DNA of 64,000 bases from Acanthochlamys bracteata (Eukaryota > Streptophyta > Magnoliopsida > Pandanales > Velloziaceae), in NCBI GenBank assembly GCA_019914995.1, contig CM034130.1:6014001-6078000 (forward strand), read 5' to 3'. This document shows, piece by piece, positions 1-11,375 of this stretch (the first letter of the stretch is position 1; each line of letters starts with the position of its first letter). The translations under genes were made by a program, and so were the position numbers. Under the pieces are notes generated by a model. It was not told the DNA's origin. It was given only the letters and a program-made list of their open reading frames with translations, and did no database searches.

Positions 1-176
1 GAGGTATTGATTTGAACCAAACCTATAAACTCATATTGCCACCTATATGCTACTTCGCTATAGCTGCTGCAGAAAGGTTAAAAATACCATTGCGGTTTAT
101 ATGAAAATAAGCAAAATTGAAGGTCACTATTTGCAAAGTAATCTCTGTTATTTATAACGCTTCTCTGTTCTTCGTC

Positions 177-281
177 ATGTTTCTTGTTCTAGCTCGGCTG
201 CTCATCAGAGAGACAGAGAAACAGAAACATGGTCATAGACAAAAAAATATTCAATCTTTCTTCTTCATTCCGCAGCTTTAA
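177..281 (+). promoter_or_regulatory. Possible upstream ORF overlapping the CAT start
   Basis: An ATG at 177 opens a 34-codon frame that ends with TAA at 279-281. It runs out of frame across the CAT start codon at 229. A TATA-like TTTATAAC lies at 151-158, so transcription might begin at or just downstream of this ATG. Whether the uORF is in the mRNA therefore depends on the true start site. No conserved peptide was recognised. Confidence 0.25.
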
Positions 282-3200
282 ATCATACGGTAACGCTCTT
301 ATGAGCACCCCATCACGGCTGAGAAGACGAGCATGGTCGGTCACGACAACATACGAAGAGATGAACCGTGTTCGTTCACGGTCGGGTCCGGACATGGCAC
401 AGTCTCTCCGCTGGTTCGATCTCGTCGGTCTCGGCCTTGGTGGAATGGTCGGTGCTGGAGTGTTTGTTACTACCGGCCGTGCTGCGCATGTTTTTGCCGG
501 CCCTGCTGTTGTTGTCTCGTTCGCCATTGCTGGGTTATGTGCTCTGTTGTCTGCTTTTTGTTATACAGAGTTTGCCGTTGATATGCCAGTTGCCGGCGGT
601 GCTTTTAGTTATCTACGAATCACTTTTGGTATGTTAATTTAATTGTATCCATTGTTTTAACTTTTATGTGTTAAAGGTTGAATCGTGCAAGAAAATTTTA
701 ATAACATTTTTTCTCTCCTTTTCGTTTCTTTGGTTTGGATTTGTTTTTAATAGACTGAAAGTTTATTGAATTTTCGGTCTCGTTGTGTTAATTTTGATAT
801 TTTGCTGAAAAGAAAATCAGCAGAGAAAAATCTGAACTTGGCAAGAAGAAGTTTCTCGTATTTTTGGTGATCAAGTAAATTATGGCGATTTCTTGTGTGT
901 TTGTTGTTTAATTTGTATTGAAATTTCAAACAAGATGATAGCTGTACCCTATCAGGTTCACTTTTCTCACACTATCACCACTTAGGGACGGTTTTTCATA
1001 AACAAATTTGATATTTTATTAAAAAATAGTAAAAATTAGTATTATATTATATTTTAATATTTTTTAAATTTTAAAAAGATTTTATAAAATATATTATAAA
1101 TTATTAAAAATATAACGCATTTGAAATTTAGAATAATAAGTATTTGAAACGAACGCTTTGGATGTTTTCTTTTATATTCGTAAGTCACTTTTTTTTTATT
1201 AAAAAATTATTTTTAATTCACTTTTTATTACAAAAAAAATATAAAAAATCACTTTCAATATATTTTCTAATATAAAAAGAACACATTATTTTTAATAAAA
1301 TTATTTCTAACAACTCATTTCTAAAAATTTATTTTTAAAAAACTCACTTCCAAAGTCAAAAGAACACACTCTTTGTCTGGTCGACGAATGTAAACAATTA
1401 AAAATTCTTTCTTTCTTTCTGCTTGTTTTTATTTTTTATATCTCATTAGTTTCTGTTCTAAAGAAGCTTTACTTTTGTTTGCCCCATACACTCAAATTTT
1501 CTTTTTTAAGTTCACCACTGCTAGCATTTGATATCTCGTTTCTCTTTTTTCAACTCAGATTCTCCCACTAATCTTTGAATTTCGATTGGATAATAACAAT
1601 AACAAACAGGGGAGTTTGCTGCTTTCTTGACTGGAGCAAACCTGGTAATGGAGTATGTTTTCTCTAATGCTGCTGTCGCAAGAAGCTTCACTGCTTATTT
1701 AGGGACGGCAATCGGCGTCGACGCTGCCAATAAGTGGCGCTTCACCGTCTCCGGCTTGCCTGATGGATTCAACAAGATTGATCTTCTTGCTGTTGGAGTC
1801 ATTGTTCTTATCTCCATTTGCATCTGTTACAGGTAAAAAAAGAAAAGTCCCAACTTTATCACTGCATAAACTTAAAAGAAAAAAGAAATAACTAAAGAGA
1901 TTTGTTCTTGATTAATTTTTGTTCCACCAACTTGTTTGTCTTTCAGTTATAAAGTTTGTATCTTTTTGAATGTGACTCATCAAAATTGTATTATACAATT
2001 AAATTTTAGCAAGTTTTCAAATCTGTCATTTTCATGAAAATATTTGTTAATTTATTTTAAAATAAAATCTTCTAATTCATTTTTAATGTAGTTGGCCCAC
2101 GTGATTGTTTCTGTTTATGTTTTTCACTTTTAAAAAATTCAAATTTCTGCAGCACAAGGGAGAGCTCAGTGGTGAACATGGTGCTAACATCCCTACACAT
2201 TGCATTCATTTTGTTCATAATCATCGTCGGCTTCGTAAAAGGAGACGTCCGCAATTTCACTCACGCCGGAAATCCTGTGAAGAATTCCGGAGGGTTTATG
2301 CCGCAGGGTATGACCGGAGTATTCAACGGCGCTGCAATGGTGTACTTGAGCTACATTGGGTACGATGCAGTATCGACGATGGCAGAAGAAGTGAAGGATC
2401 CGGCACGCGATATTCCGATCGGAGTCTCCGGCTCTGTTGCAATTGTCACTGTGCTCTATTGTCTCATGGCTGCTTCCATGTCCATGCTCGTCCCCTACGA
2501 TACTGTAAGCCATTCTTTTCTTACACAAAACAAACTCTCCATACACTATTTTCAACTATGAAAGCGCACGTACGATTCAGTGGCCCCACGCTAACTTTTA
2601 TCCACATCAATCCATCCATTGTCCATGCAGTAGGCTCTATAGTAACGCCCACACAAGTCCATTTCATGCCAATAATAGAAAGGTCACTTGAGTGTTTTAA
2701 ATAATAACTTTTTTGAAAAAGAATTTTATTTTGAAATTTTTGAGAAGTAAATTTGATTTTTCTTATTTTAAAAAAATAAAAAATACATATAAAATTTATG
2801 ACATATAATTTACTTATATTTTAAAAAAAACTTTTGAACTATTATAAAAGATATTTTAAGAAAAAAAAAGATAAATTAATTGATAAAATAAAATAAAATG
2901 GAGTATCAAATGTGCCCTAAATAGGGATGGCAATATATAGTTTGTTACCTGAACCAATTTGCAATTGATCTATTTAAATTATATTCGTTAAATTCTATTT
3001 AGAATTTAACATTTAGAGCTTATGATTATCTTAGAATTTAACAATATGCAGTCGGTAATATGTAAACCACTTATCGACGAACCCTCTTGTCGTCGGTAAT
3101 TGGTTTACTTTGCCGACTGCTTTTTGTACGTAGTCGGTAAACTTTTAAAGAATACCAACTGGTTTGTATTCAGTCGGTAGTTTATTAGTTTACATATTAT

Positions 3201-5799
3201 ATCGATTCAGTCGATAATATTCAGTCGGTAATGCTAATTATTGTAGTAGTGTGGACTCGGATTAGATTTAGTTCAATTCAAAATCCGTTAAATTAAATAG
3301 ATTTGGATCAATTTTTGGATGATTCAATTGATTCATTTAATTCATATAATAATTTCTATGCACATATTAACTAATAATCAAAAAATATATTTAGAAAAAT
3401 GATATTAAAGTTTTATATATTTTTTTCCTTAATTATCATAGTTCTATTAGTTTTTTATTTAATTAATAGATTTTGTTAAAATTAATCTTTTCTTTTTTTG
3501 AATAAATACTACCAATGATATTTTCTCTATTATTATTAAAAATTAATTTTTATATTTCTTTTTTTAATATTTTGATTATTAAATAGATCGATTTGAATTT
3601 AATTCGATTAGTAAACAGTTTGGATTAATAATTTTAATCCAAATAAATATACGAATCGAATAGTATTAAGCAAATTTAATCTGAATATTATATGAGTCGA
3701 TATGAATCCAACTTATGGGCGTTTGGGATTGCATTTTCCAAACGCTACTTTTCAATTTATCAATTTCATATTTTTTAATATATATTTTATAATTATTTAA
3801 AAAAATTTATTTAAAGATTTAAAAAGTGTAGAAAAATTTTACGTAATGAGATCTTTTTATTGCATATTTTTATTATTTTTTTAAAAGTAAAAAAATAGAA
3901 CTCGTTTTTCAAAAAAGATAAAAATATTTTGCATTTCAAAAAAATTTTATTTCATAAGCACTACCAGCAAAAGTTATTTTGAGAATTAATTATGAAAATA
4001 ATGAAATTATTATTACCACGATTTTATGGGTTAGTAATTGAATTTTGGTAGATGGATACGGAAGCTCCATTCTCGTCGGCGTTCAATGGAAAACATGGCT
4101 GGAATTGGGCGTCACTGGTTGTAGGAGCCGGAGCTACTATCGGAATCCTTACCTCGTTGATGGTCGCTATGCTTGGCCAAGCACGATATCTTTGTGTTAT
4201 CGGTCGATCTTACGTAGTTCCTTCATGGCTTGCCCGCGTGCATCCCGCAACTGCTACACCCATCAACGCCTCCGTTTTCCTCGGTAAGTTATTTAATACA
4301 TATTTTCAGCTGCTCAATAATGAGTTTATATAAGTAAATTTCAAAACATAAATTCAGAAAAAATTAAGTTAAAATGATATTATATTTTAATTATATTTGT
4401 AAATAAAATTTAAAAATAATTCTAACATAATCTTACATTCATATTTTAAAAAAAAGTTTGGAATATTTTTAAAGAACGCCTTTATGATTGCACTGCGTCA
4501 CTGTCAAATATACAACGCACCTTTTTGAGTGCGTTTGTTAGTTAATTTTTTTTATTTTATATTTTTTAATATATATTTTATAAATATTTAGAAATTTTAT
4601 TTAAAAATTTAAATAGTATAGAAAAATTTTACGTAATGAAATTTTTTTTATTACATATTTTTATTTTTTTTAAATTAAAAAAAATAAAACTTATTTTTTT
4701 TAAAATAAAAATATTTTATATTTTAAAAAAATCTATTTTATAAACAATTACATACGCACATATTGAAATCTGTTTGGGCCCATTAACAGCCTAATAGGAT
4801 ATTCAGTCCACTGTACTCGACATCTTGCGGCCCACTTCATCCCAAGCTTTGATTTCTGTCTCTGTTTCTCTACGGTGTTTTTTGGTTTTTCTCTCGGATA
4901 AACTAAATGACCACTGTTCATGTTGTTTAATTTTTTCCCCAAAAATTTATTTTTATTTGACAATGATTTTTACCAGTGGACGTTAGGCTTTAATTTTCAA
5001 TAATTTTTATTACTTATTTTATAATAAAATTGTTAGATTATTTATAAAAAATTTATTAGAAAATGTAAAAAAAAAATCAGAATGAAAAAGAAGTTGAAAA
5101 TTACTGTGTTTATGTATCAGCAACTTCTTAAACTAGATTTTTCATTTTTGAAATTTTATTATTTTACTAATTTTCTTTGTAGACACTAAATTATTAATAA
5201 TTCTGCATGTGAATGCAGGAGTGCTTACGGCAGTGATAGCTTTGTTCACTGAGCTTGACGTCCTACTCAACCTAGTCTCCATCGGGACGCTCTTCGTCTT
5301 CTACATGGTTTCCAACGCCGTTATCTACCGGCGTTTCGTCGCCGTGGGTTCAACCAATCCATGGCCAACACTCACCTTCCTATTATCCTTCTCAACAATC
5401 TCAATCATCTTCACTCTCCTGTGGCACTTCACTCCTCACGGCAAGACCAAAGCTGTCCTCCTCGGCATCTGCTCTGTTGCCGCATTTCTTATCCTGCAGG
5501 CATTCACTTGTCTTGTGGAACAAGTACGGAAGCCGGAGTTCTGGGGAGTTCCGATGATGCCGTGGTTGCCATGTGTATCGATATTTCTTAACGTGTTTTT
5601 ACTTGGATCACTTGATCAGCGTTCGTATATCCGGTTCGGTGTTTTCTCGGCTGTTGTCGTGATTGTTTATGTTTTGTATAGCGTGCATGCAAGCTACGAT
5701 GCGGAAGTGAACGGCGAGATTTTGGTCAGAGATGGTAGTGATCAAGGTTTTCAGATATGTACTGATAGCAGGGATGATAATGATTTTGGTAGTTTGTAA
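229..5799 (+). CDS. Cationic amino acid transporter, CAT1/CAT5/CAT8 clade (5 exons)
   Basis: Predicted plasma-membrane permease of the APC superfamily that imports cationic amino acids. Exons by GT-AG sites and continuous frame: 229-628, 1610-1832, 2153-2504, 4052-4283, 5219-5799. They total 1788 nt, giving 595 residues, a normal CAT length. Exon 1 holds the first membrane segment with GLGGMVGAGVFVTTG; exon 2 continues with EFAAFLTGANLVMEY; exon 3 has YLSYIGYDAVSTMAEEV; exon 4 has MVAMLGQARYLCVIGRS; exon 5 carries the conserved C-terminal permease region (WGVPMMPWLPCVSIFLN, then LGSLDQ). The start at 229 is preferred over 301 because the SFRSFKSYGNALMSTPSRL segment resembles the N-terminus of Arabidopsis CAT5 (from memory). 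No disrupting stop or frameshift was found. Introns 3 and 4 hold transposon debris. The family call is firm; the subgroup and exact substrate are inference. Confidence 0.93.
2922..3715. repeat. Degenerate transposon-like sequence in CAT intron 3
   Basis: The left edge reads TAGGGATGGCAATATATAG, resembling the TAGGGGTGGCAA end of the hAT-like element at 57482-58027. The interior repeats GATC/AATCC-rich motifs such as GGATTAGATTTAG and TTTGGATCAATTTTTGG, as that element does. A matching right end was not found, and a CACTA fragment interrupts it. The extent is approximate. Confidence 0.3.
3049..3251. mobile_element. CACTA (En/Spm-type) transposon end fragment
   Basis: The right edge reads TTGTAGTAGTG, the reverse complement of a CACTACTACAA terminus. 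Inside lie at least six copies, in both orientations, of a subterminal motif (AGTCGGTAA / TTACCGACT) at about 3049-3235. A CACTA end followed by clustered short subterminal repeats is the hallmark of En/Spm-type elements. Only one end is visible and no transposase was seen, so this is a truncated or deleted copy. It lies inside CAT intron 3. Confidence 0.6.
3716..3970 (+). repeat. AT-rich MITE-like repeat, copy 1 (CAT intron 3)
   Basis: About 250 bp, beginning GGGCGTTTGGGATTGC. It shares an ordered series of blocks with copies at 4503-4750 and, inverted, 9296-9556: TTTTTTAATATATATTTTAT, GTAGAAAAATTTTACGTAATG and a TTGCATATTTTTATTA block. Repeated structure with conserved order indicates a dispersed element rather than random AT richness. 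No coding capacity. Confidence 0.5.
4503..4750 (+). repeat. AT-rich MITE-like repeat, copy 2 (CAT intron 4)
   Basis: Same block order as copy 1: GTGCGTTTGTTAG at the left, then TTTTTTAATATATATTTTAT, TAGAAAAATTTTACGTAATG and a TTACATATTTTTATT block. It ends near CATACGCACA. It lies in the next intron of the same transporter gene. Confidence 0.5.
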
Positions 5800-8700
5800 G
5801 TGTAACTAAAATGTTTTAACCTACCATTATAGGTTTTTATATTTTTGCATTTTCTTTTGTTAGGGTTTTGGTTAGAAGAGTGAAGTTTACGTAGATGCAT
5901 TGACTGGAACTGCGAAAAATGAATTGATGATAGCAAATTGAAAAGGAAGAGCTCTTTTTTCTATAATTTTCTACATGAAAGCAAGTAGAGGTTTTGTGAA
6001 AATGTCACTGTATGTAATTGGTTTTCAAATCAATTTTCGTAGTTAATCTTGTTCGTCAATGACCATGCTGTATAGACATTAGCATTACTTTCAAGAAGAT
6101 TACGGACTTGCTCGCGCGTACAATCTGAAATAATATTTCATATGTATCGCCTAGCCGGTAGTGTGGCAGATTGGCTCGCTGTTTGTATACTGAAGTCGTC
6201 TAGAATTGCTCAGAAAGAAGATATTTTTTTTACAAACTACTTTCAGTAGATTTTTAAAAATGAATTTTACTTAATTTAAAAAATAATAAAATTATTTATA
6301 TAATTTTATAGTATTATTTATGTATACAGTCTAAATCAAAAACATTGTCAAGTCCAAAAATAAATTGTTTGGAGTCTAAAGTGGGAGTGCGTTTGAGAGA
6401 ACAATGCATCAAATATCAATTGCAGGCTTACAATTATATTGTTGGAACCTCTTGATTGAGTTTGATGATAATAATAATTAAAAATTATAATTTATGAATT
6501 AAGGTGAACTAATTGTTTAAATCAAAGTCATGCAAAAGTTCACAAAAATAAATCATTATAGACATACCATGTAGCCGTATAATATTTAGCTAAGTTTATG
6601 AGATATTCTTTGTCGAGCATGACGCAGCTAAATTTGGCTAAGTATCAGAACAAAGTAGTGAGCTGCCAACAGAGAACTCGAGAACTGACTACATTGCCAA
6701 TAGAGAATAATCCAATCGATTTTGACCATGTAACACTTTCTAGAGACGGTTTCATATATGATGCATCCTTCAATTGAGCTCATACTTTTGATGAAAATTA
6801 GATAGTCGTACACAAATTTATCAAAATTTTGATTTAAATTCTAAAATTCTACAATATTACGATTTTATATGACCAACGCGATACTATTTCAAATAAAATC
6901 ATTTTTGGAGCAAAATCATATAATTGCGATTTTAGTAGTAAATTTTTTTACGATTTCATTTTGGAAGAGATTTTTTATTAATTAACTATTTTGAGGGATT
7001 TTTATAAAATTTAAGGAGATCTTTATAAATTTAAGAGAATTTTCTGTAAAATTTAAGTTTAGGGAGTTCATTATAAAATAGAGAGGTACTTTTTATAAAA
7101 TCTAAATAAATTTTCTAAACTTTATAAATGTATTAAAAATTTTTAAAATTATTAAACAAATTTTTATACAAAAATTTATAGTGGTATAAAAGAAATTTTA
7201 TATAAAACTACTGGTACAAAAAATTTGAGATATTTACTTTAATTTTCAATTTAAACTTAAGCGAAACGATCTTAGCTTAATTTTGACTCAACTACTTTGA
7301 TTATACAACAAGAAGTTCACATTAATAGGTAATCAAATTCACTACTTAAAAGGATTTCGACTAGAGTGACTAAATTTCAGTAATGAGTTTAATATCTTGA
7401 TTTGCATACACAAATGACTCACTAATCAAGCTATAATAAAAAATCAAACATTATTGACTATTCTATTACAATCATATATCATCAAATTACACTGAGTTAT
7501 AAGGTGAACTCATCTACTATACATTAAGCTTCAAGGTTATGAAGCCATTCTCTAGCTGACAAAAGTCATCCTACAAGCATCAAGTATTCAAGGCTCCAAT
7601 GATCACACAAACACAGTTATAAAATGATTATTGGTTCAATTCTCAAAAGGAGTCAACTAAATAATAAGTTCAATCAGTGAAGCTAATAGTGAGATCTACG
7701 GGACCCAAAGCTGCACAGGGACACCGCAAGCTCGTTAGATCAACATCTAGCCAATTAACAATTCAGAGTGAGAAACTCAAATCTCATCTAGCCACATCAG
7801 TCATTTAGTTTGAGTCACAGGTGCCACATGACCAAGAAATTTTTTTTTTACCAATGGGCAAAGAGAGCGCATAAGCAGCGAAAAATTCGAATTACCGAGG
7901 CACTACGTTTATTATGACTGAGAGATGAAACCTCAACTAAGTTAAGCACAATTTAACATTAAGAATGGCCCAACAAAAGACGTAATAGAGATTTCACAAA
8001 AATAACGCACTTGAAAACCTAACTATGAGATACAGATGACATTGGTAGTAAACGTGACACTGTAGCAGCACTGAGATACCAACGTAAGAAATTCAAACCG
8101 TTGAAAACTCAAAACTGAGGAGTGCAACAAGGAGGTGGTATAAGTAGAAGAAGAGGGCAATATTCTAGCAATAGAGATAAGATAAGTGAAAAGCAGAGAA
8201 TATAGCAAGACGCATATATAGCTAATACTATGGCTAAGTTGTTGAAGCCACTAGAGATTAAGCAATTTTCTCTTAATCTCCTCACATTATTTTTATCAAA
8301 ATTAAATCTTACTTTAGGATAGATCATGTGCCGAAAATCTTTGATTGTGAGTTTCACAAAACCTTATTTAAGTGCATGATGTACTTGAGTATATGGCATG
8401 TCTAAGCTCAGACTTTATGTCACTGATCTTGTAAATGAGCTATTGATGTCAACTAGAGAAACAAAATATATAGAAGGCTATTGATTAGTCATCTCGAGTA
8501 GAGAATCGGTATGCATCAATATTTGAGGCATATTTATTGTTATTTAAAGAAGTTAGTTTCAAATTTATTTACAAATTTTAATATTTTTAATTTCAATGTA
8601 ATGTTTGTGAAGGCAAAAAAGCAATCGTACTTCGTCCCCTGTTATACAATGTGAGATTTAGAGTTGATCTTAATATTTTTTATATTGTATTATTTTATTT

Positions 8701-9295
8701 TCAATTCATACGGGTAGTTAAGATACAAATTTATAAAAGAGTATTTTGAAAGCATAAGAGTAAAGAAAAAAAAAACAAGCTTAAGTATACCTTATAAATT
8801 ACAATGGTAAAGATAAATCAGTTAAAAAAATAATAATAAAAATAAAAAAGCCGCAAAGACATCTTTATCATAAGATTGATATAAAATAAAATACGTACCC
8901 CGCGATGACAAGTGTTATAAAATTGTTGATGCATAGATCAAATGCATCAAATGAAGACCTTTGTAAAAGGACTACGGAGGTTTTGGTTTCACCTTCTTAT
9001 CTCGAACAAAGATTCTCTTCTTTCTCCTATCAATCTGAAGGTTTGTTTATCAATTTCATAAATTTTTTTTTAATTTCACTTTTAATTTTTTTTTCTAATC
9101 TATTTTTTATTATATATTTTTATTTTTATTTTAAATTTATTTTTTAAAATAAATACGCTCTAAACATATAGCCTATAAGCTCTACAACTATTTTTTGTTG
9201 TCAACATGTAAATATTCTTGTATGAACTATTTCTCTCGTTTCTATTTTCTTTTAAAAATTTTTGAAATCTGATCTCATAAGTTCATGACACTCCG
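5800..9295. other. Intergenic, no gene recognised
   Basis: The first few hundred bases are presumably the CAT 3' UTR. The rest is AT-rich with only short, unconvincing open frames. About 6830-7230 is low-complexity with repeated GATTTTA and TTTATAAAATTTAAG motifs, similar in texture to 26640-27160, and may be old transposon sequence. No coding gene, RNA gene or clear element boundaries were seen. Confidence 0.5.
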
Positions 9296-9556
9296 GCCCG
9301 GTGCGTTGGATTATTTATGAAATAGAATCTTTTAAAATAAAAAATATTTTTATTTTTTTTAAAAAATGAACTTTATTTTTTTATTTTTAAAAAAATAATA
9401 AAAATATGAAATAAAAAAATTTCATTATGTAAAATTTTTTACACTATCTGAATTTTTAAATAAATTTTTTAAATACTTATAAAAAATATGTATTAAAAAA
9501 TATAAAATAAAAAAAATTAAAAACGATATTTGCAATGTAATTTCAAACGCACACTA
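9296..9556 (-). repeat. AT-rich MITE-like repeat, copy 3 (inverted)
   Basis: Read on the minus strand this matches copies 1 and 2, including the ACTTTACATAATGAAAT-like core, the preceding AATTTTT block and the long T/A tracts. Edges are GGTGCGTTGGATT on the left and TTTCAAACGCACACTAG on the right, so the two ends are imperfect inverted repeats around GTGCGTT. Confidence 0.5.
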
Positions 9557-10288
9557 GTTTCTGAACTTCTCTTTTGGGCCTAACATAAATAATTTAATGA
9601 CCCCACTTAATTTATTTGCGATGTTCTTATAAAGCAATATAAAATATATAACCGGGAATCAGGTGTTCAAAGAAAGCATTTCCATCTAAAAGAATTTGAA
9701 CCTGTAAATTGGGGAAAGAAAGAGAAAACTAGAATTATCATTACTCGTTTTCAGGTATTCCTTTCTCCTTCAATTTATTGAAGATTTGGACAAACGAAGA
9801 AAATTTTCCTGTTTAGTTTTCCACGACATTTTGTTGATCGTAGTTTCTGCACGCGCCTATTTTATGTTTGATTAAATGCCACAATATGTTGCATCCATCT
9901 TTTAAGCGTAACTTGTTCTTAATCCTAACCTACGTATAGATATACATGCCATCACAAAAGAATTATTGCTGGAATTGTGTAGTTTCACTTTTATTTTTGT
10001 TTTTATTTATGTATTTTCGAGTTGGTTGAAGAAGTGATATTAGACTCTGTTTGCTGGAATTCAAGCAAACTTTGGTTTGTCTTCTTAGTTTTCAGATTCT
10101 TATATGCCAGAAATTTTCCGTTATAGTGTATGGGAGGCCTTCAACTTTCTATATCAATAATGAAACGAAGTCATGAATTCTATTAGCAATCTGCGAGCAT
10201 TCCAGACAAATAAACAGCCACAAGTCATGATATTCCGCAAAGAAAATCCAATTTGTACTCTATTACTGTAAGTTCTAAGGAGTTATTC

Positions 10289-11375
10289 TGCAAGGTATGA
10301 TACTTTACCGGAGATGCACAATCTCAAAGGGTATATACTATGTTAGTTATTCCAGTAAGAAACATGGTGCATCCATTTGCAGAAGCAGAGACATCAGCCT
10401 CATTTCCAGATGTTCTCATAGTTGTAACAACTGCTATTTGAGCAATATTTCAAATGCTAGTACTACTGAAACAGGTTCCGCAAAGGTGATTAAGCTAACC
10501 CAAAATACTTGATGAGTCTGTAACTGGATTGGATTTGCAAGAACTACACAAATATGTGCAAGGCAATTCATTTCCCAAGGGAAAGAGTTGCCATGCAATG
10601 GTTATTTTGGTTTTTTTGCAGACACGCTCACTTAGCAATATCATTATCCTCATATGCTGTAAGTTTGGCATTATTGGATCTGCTTGTGATATCTTTGCTA
10701 GCAGTACTGTTGTTTCATGTAATAAATTGCTGGATATACACAATATCAAGAAACTGTGAAAGGACTTGAGCTTTTTGTTAGCTCAATGACTGAATTCACC
10801 CTGTCTATTTGTGCGTGTTGCAGAATTAGCTCTTCCTTAGAGCAAACAACCCCATGCGTTGGTTATACAAAAATTTCATGGACTCCATGATGTATATGTT
10901 AAAAAGTTACATAACCTGTAAAGCATGCTGGGTATTTGAGAGCATGACTGGAAAATCTCAGTCACTTGGAGTTCAATGGTTGTGGGGTTTGCACAAAATG
11001 ACCTTCCTAAGAGGCTGTTGTTATATACCGTGCTCAGAGAGTGGGAGTGGAAAGAATATGATTTACTTTGTCTACTGCCCTTACTGCTAGCGCCAACCTA
11101 AATTTGTGAATGTGTTACCAGACTAAAATTCAATTTGATCTTCATGACTAGGAGGAAGTGTACAAAGAGTGCTCCTTAAACACCATAGTGAAAGTGGCAT
11201 TTGCTTTTGGTCTTATTTGCTTGCCAGCCAGTAATCCAATTAGGAAAAACCTCAGAATATGTGGTGCTTGCTGCTCCTCCTTCAAGTTCACGTCAATTGT
11301 CAGAATTGGAAAGACTAAAATTAGGATACAAATCGACTCCACCATTCCATAGATGGTTTTTGTTCCTGCACAGAG
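10289..11375 (+). pseudogene. Decayed PLS-DYW pentatricopeptide repeat gene
   Basis: Translation in shifting frames gives an ordered PPR protein. About 10529-10760 reads like a PPR block (GKSCHAMVI, then CCKFGIIGSACDIFASSTVVSCN). About 10760-10900 has LELFVSSMTEFTLS followed by SSSLEQ and HALVIQ. About 10900-11090 has KACWVFESMTGKS then VTWSSMVVGFAQNDLP. At 11160-11360 the DYW end appears: KHHSE, VAFAFGLICLP, NPIR and KNLRICG. Several frameshifts and stops separate these blocks, and the E region between about 11090 and 11150 is largely missing. Intact DYW proteins edit C to U in organelle transcripts. The blocks most resemble Arabidopsis At5g04780 in my memory; a search would be needed to name the parent. 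Confidence 0.8.

Noticed and set aside
189-527. 112-codon minus-strand open frame over CAT exon 1
   Set aside because: Antisense shadow of a clear transporter exon; no motif.
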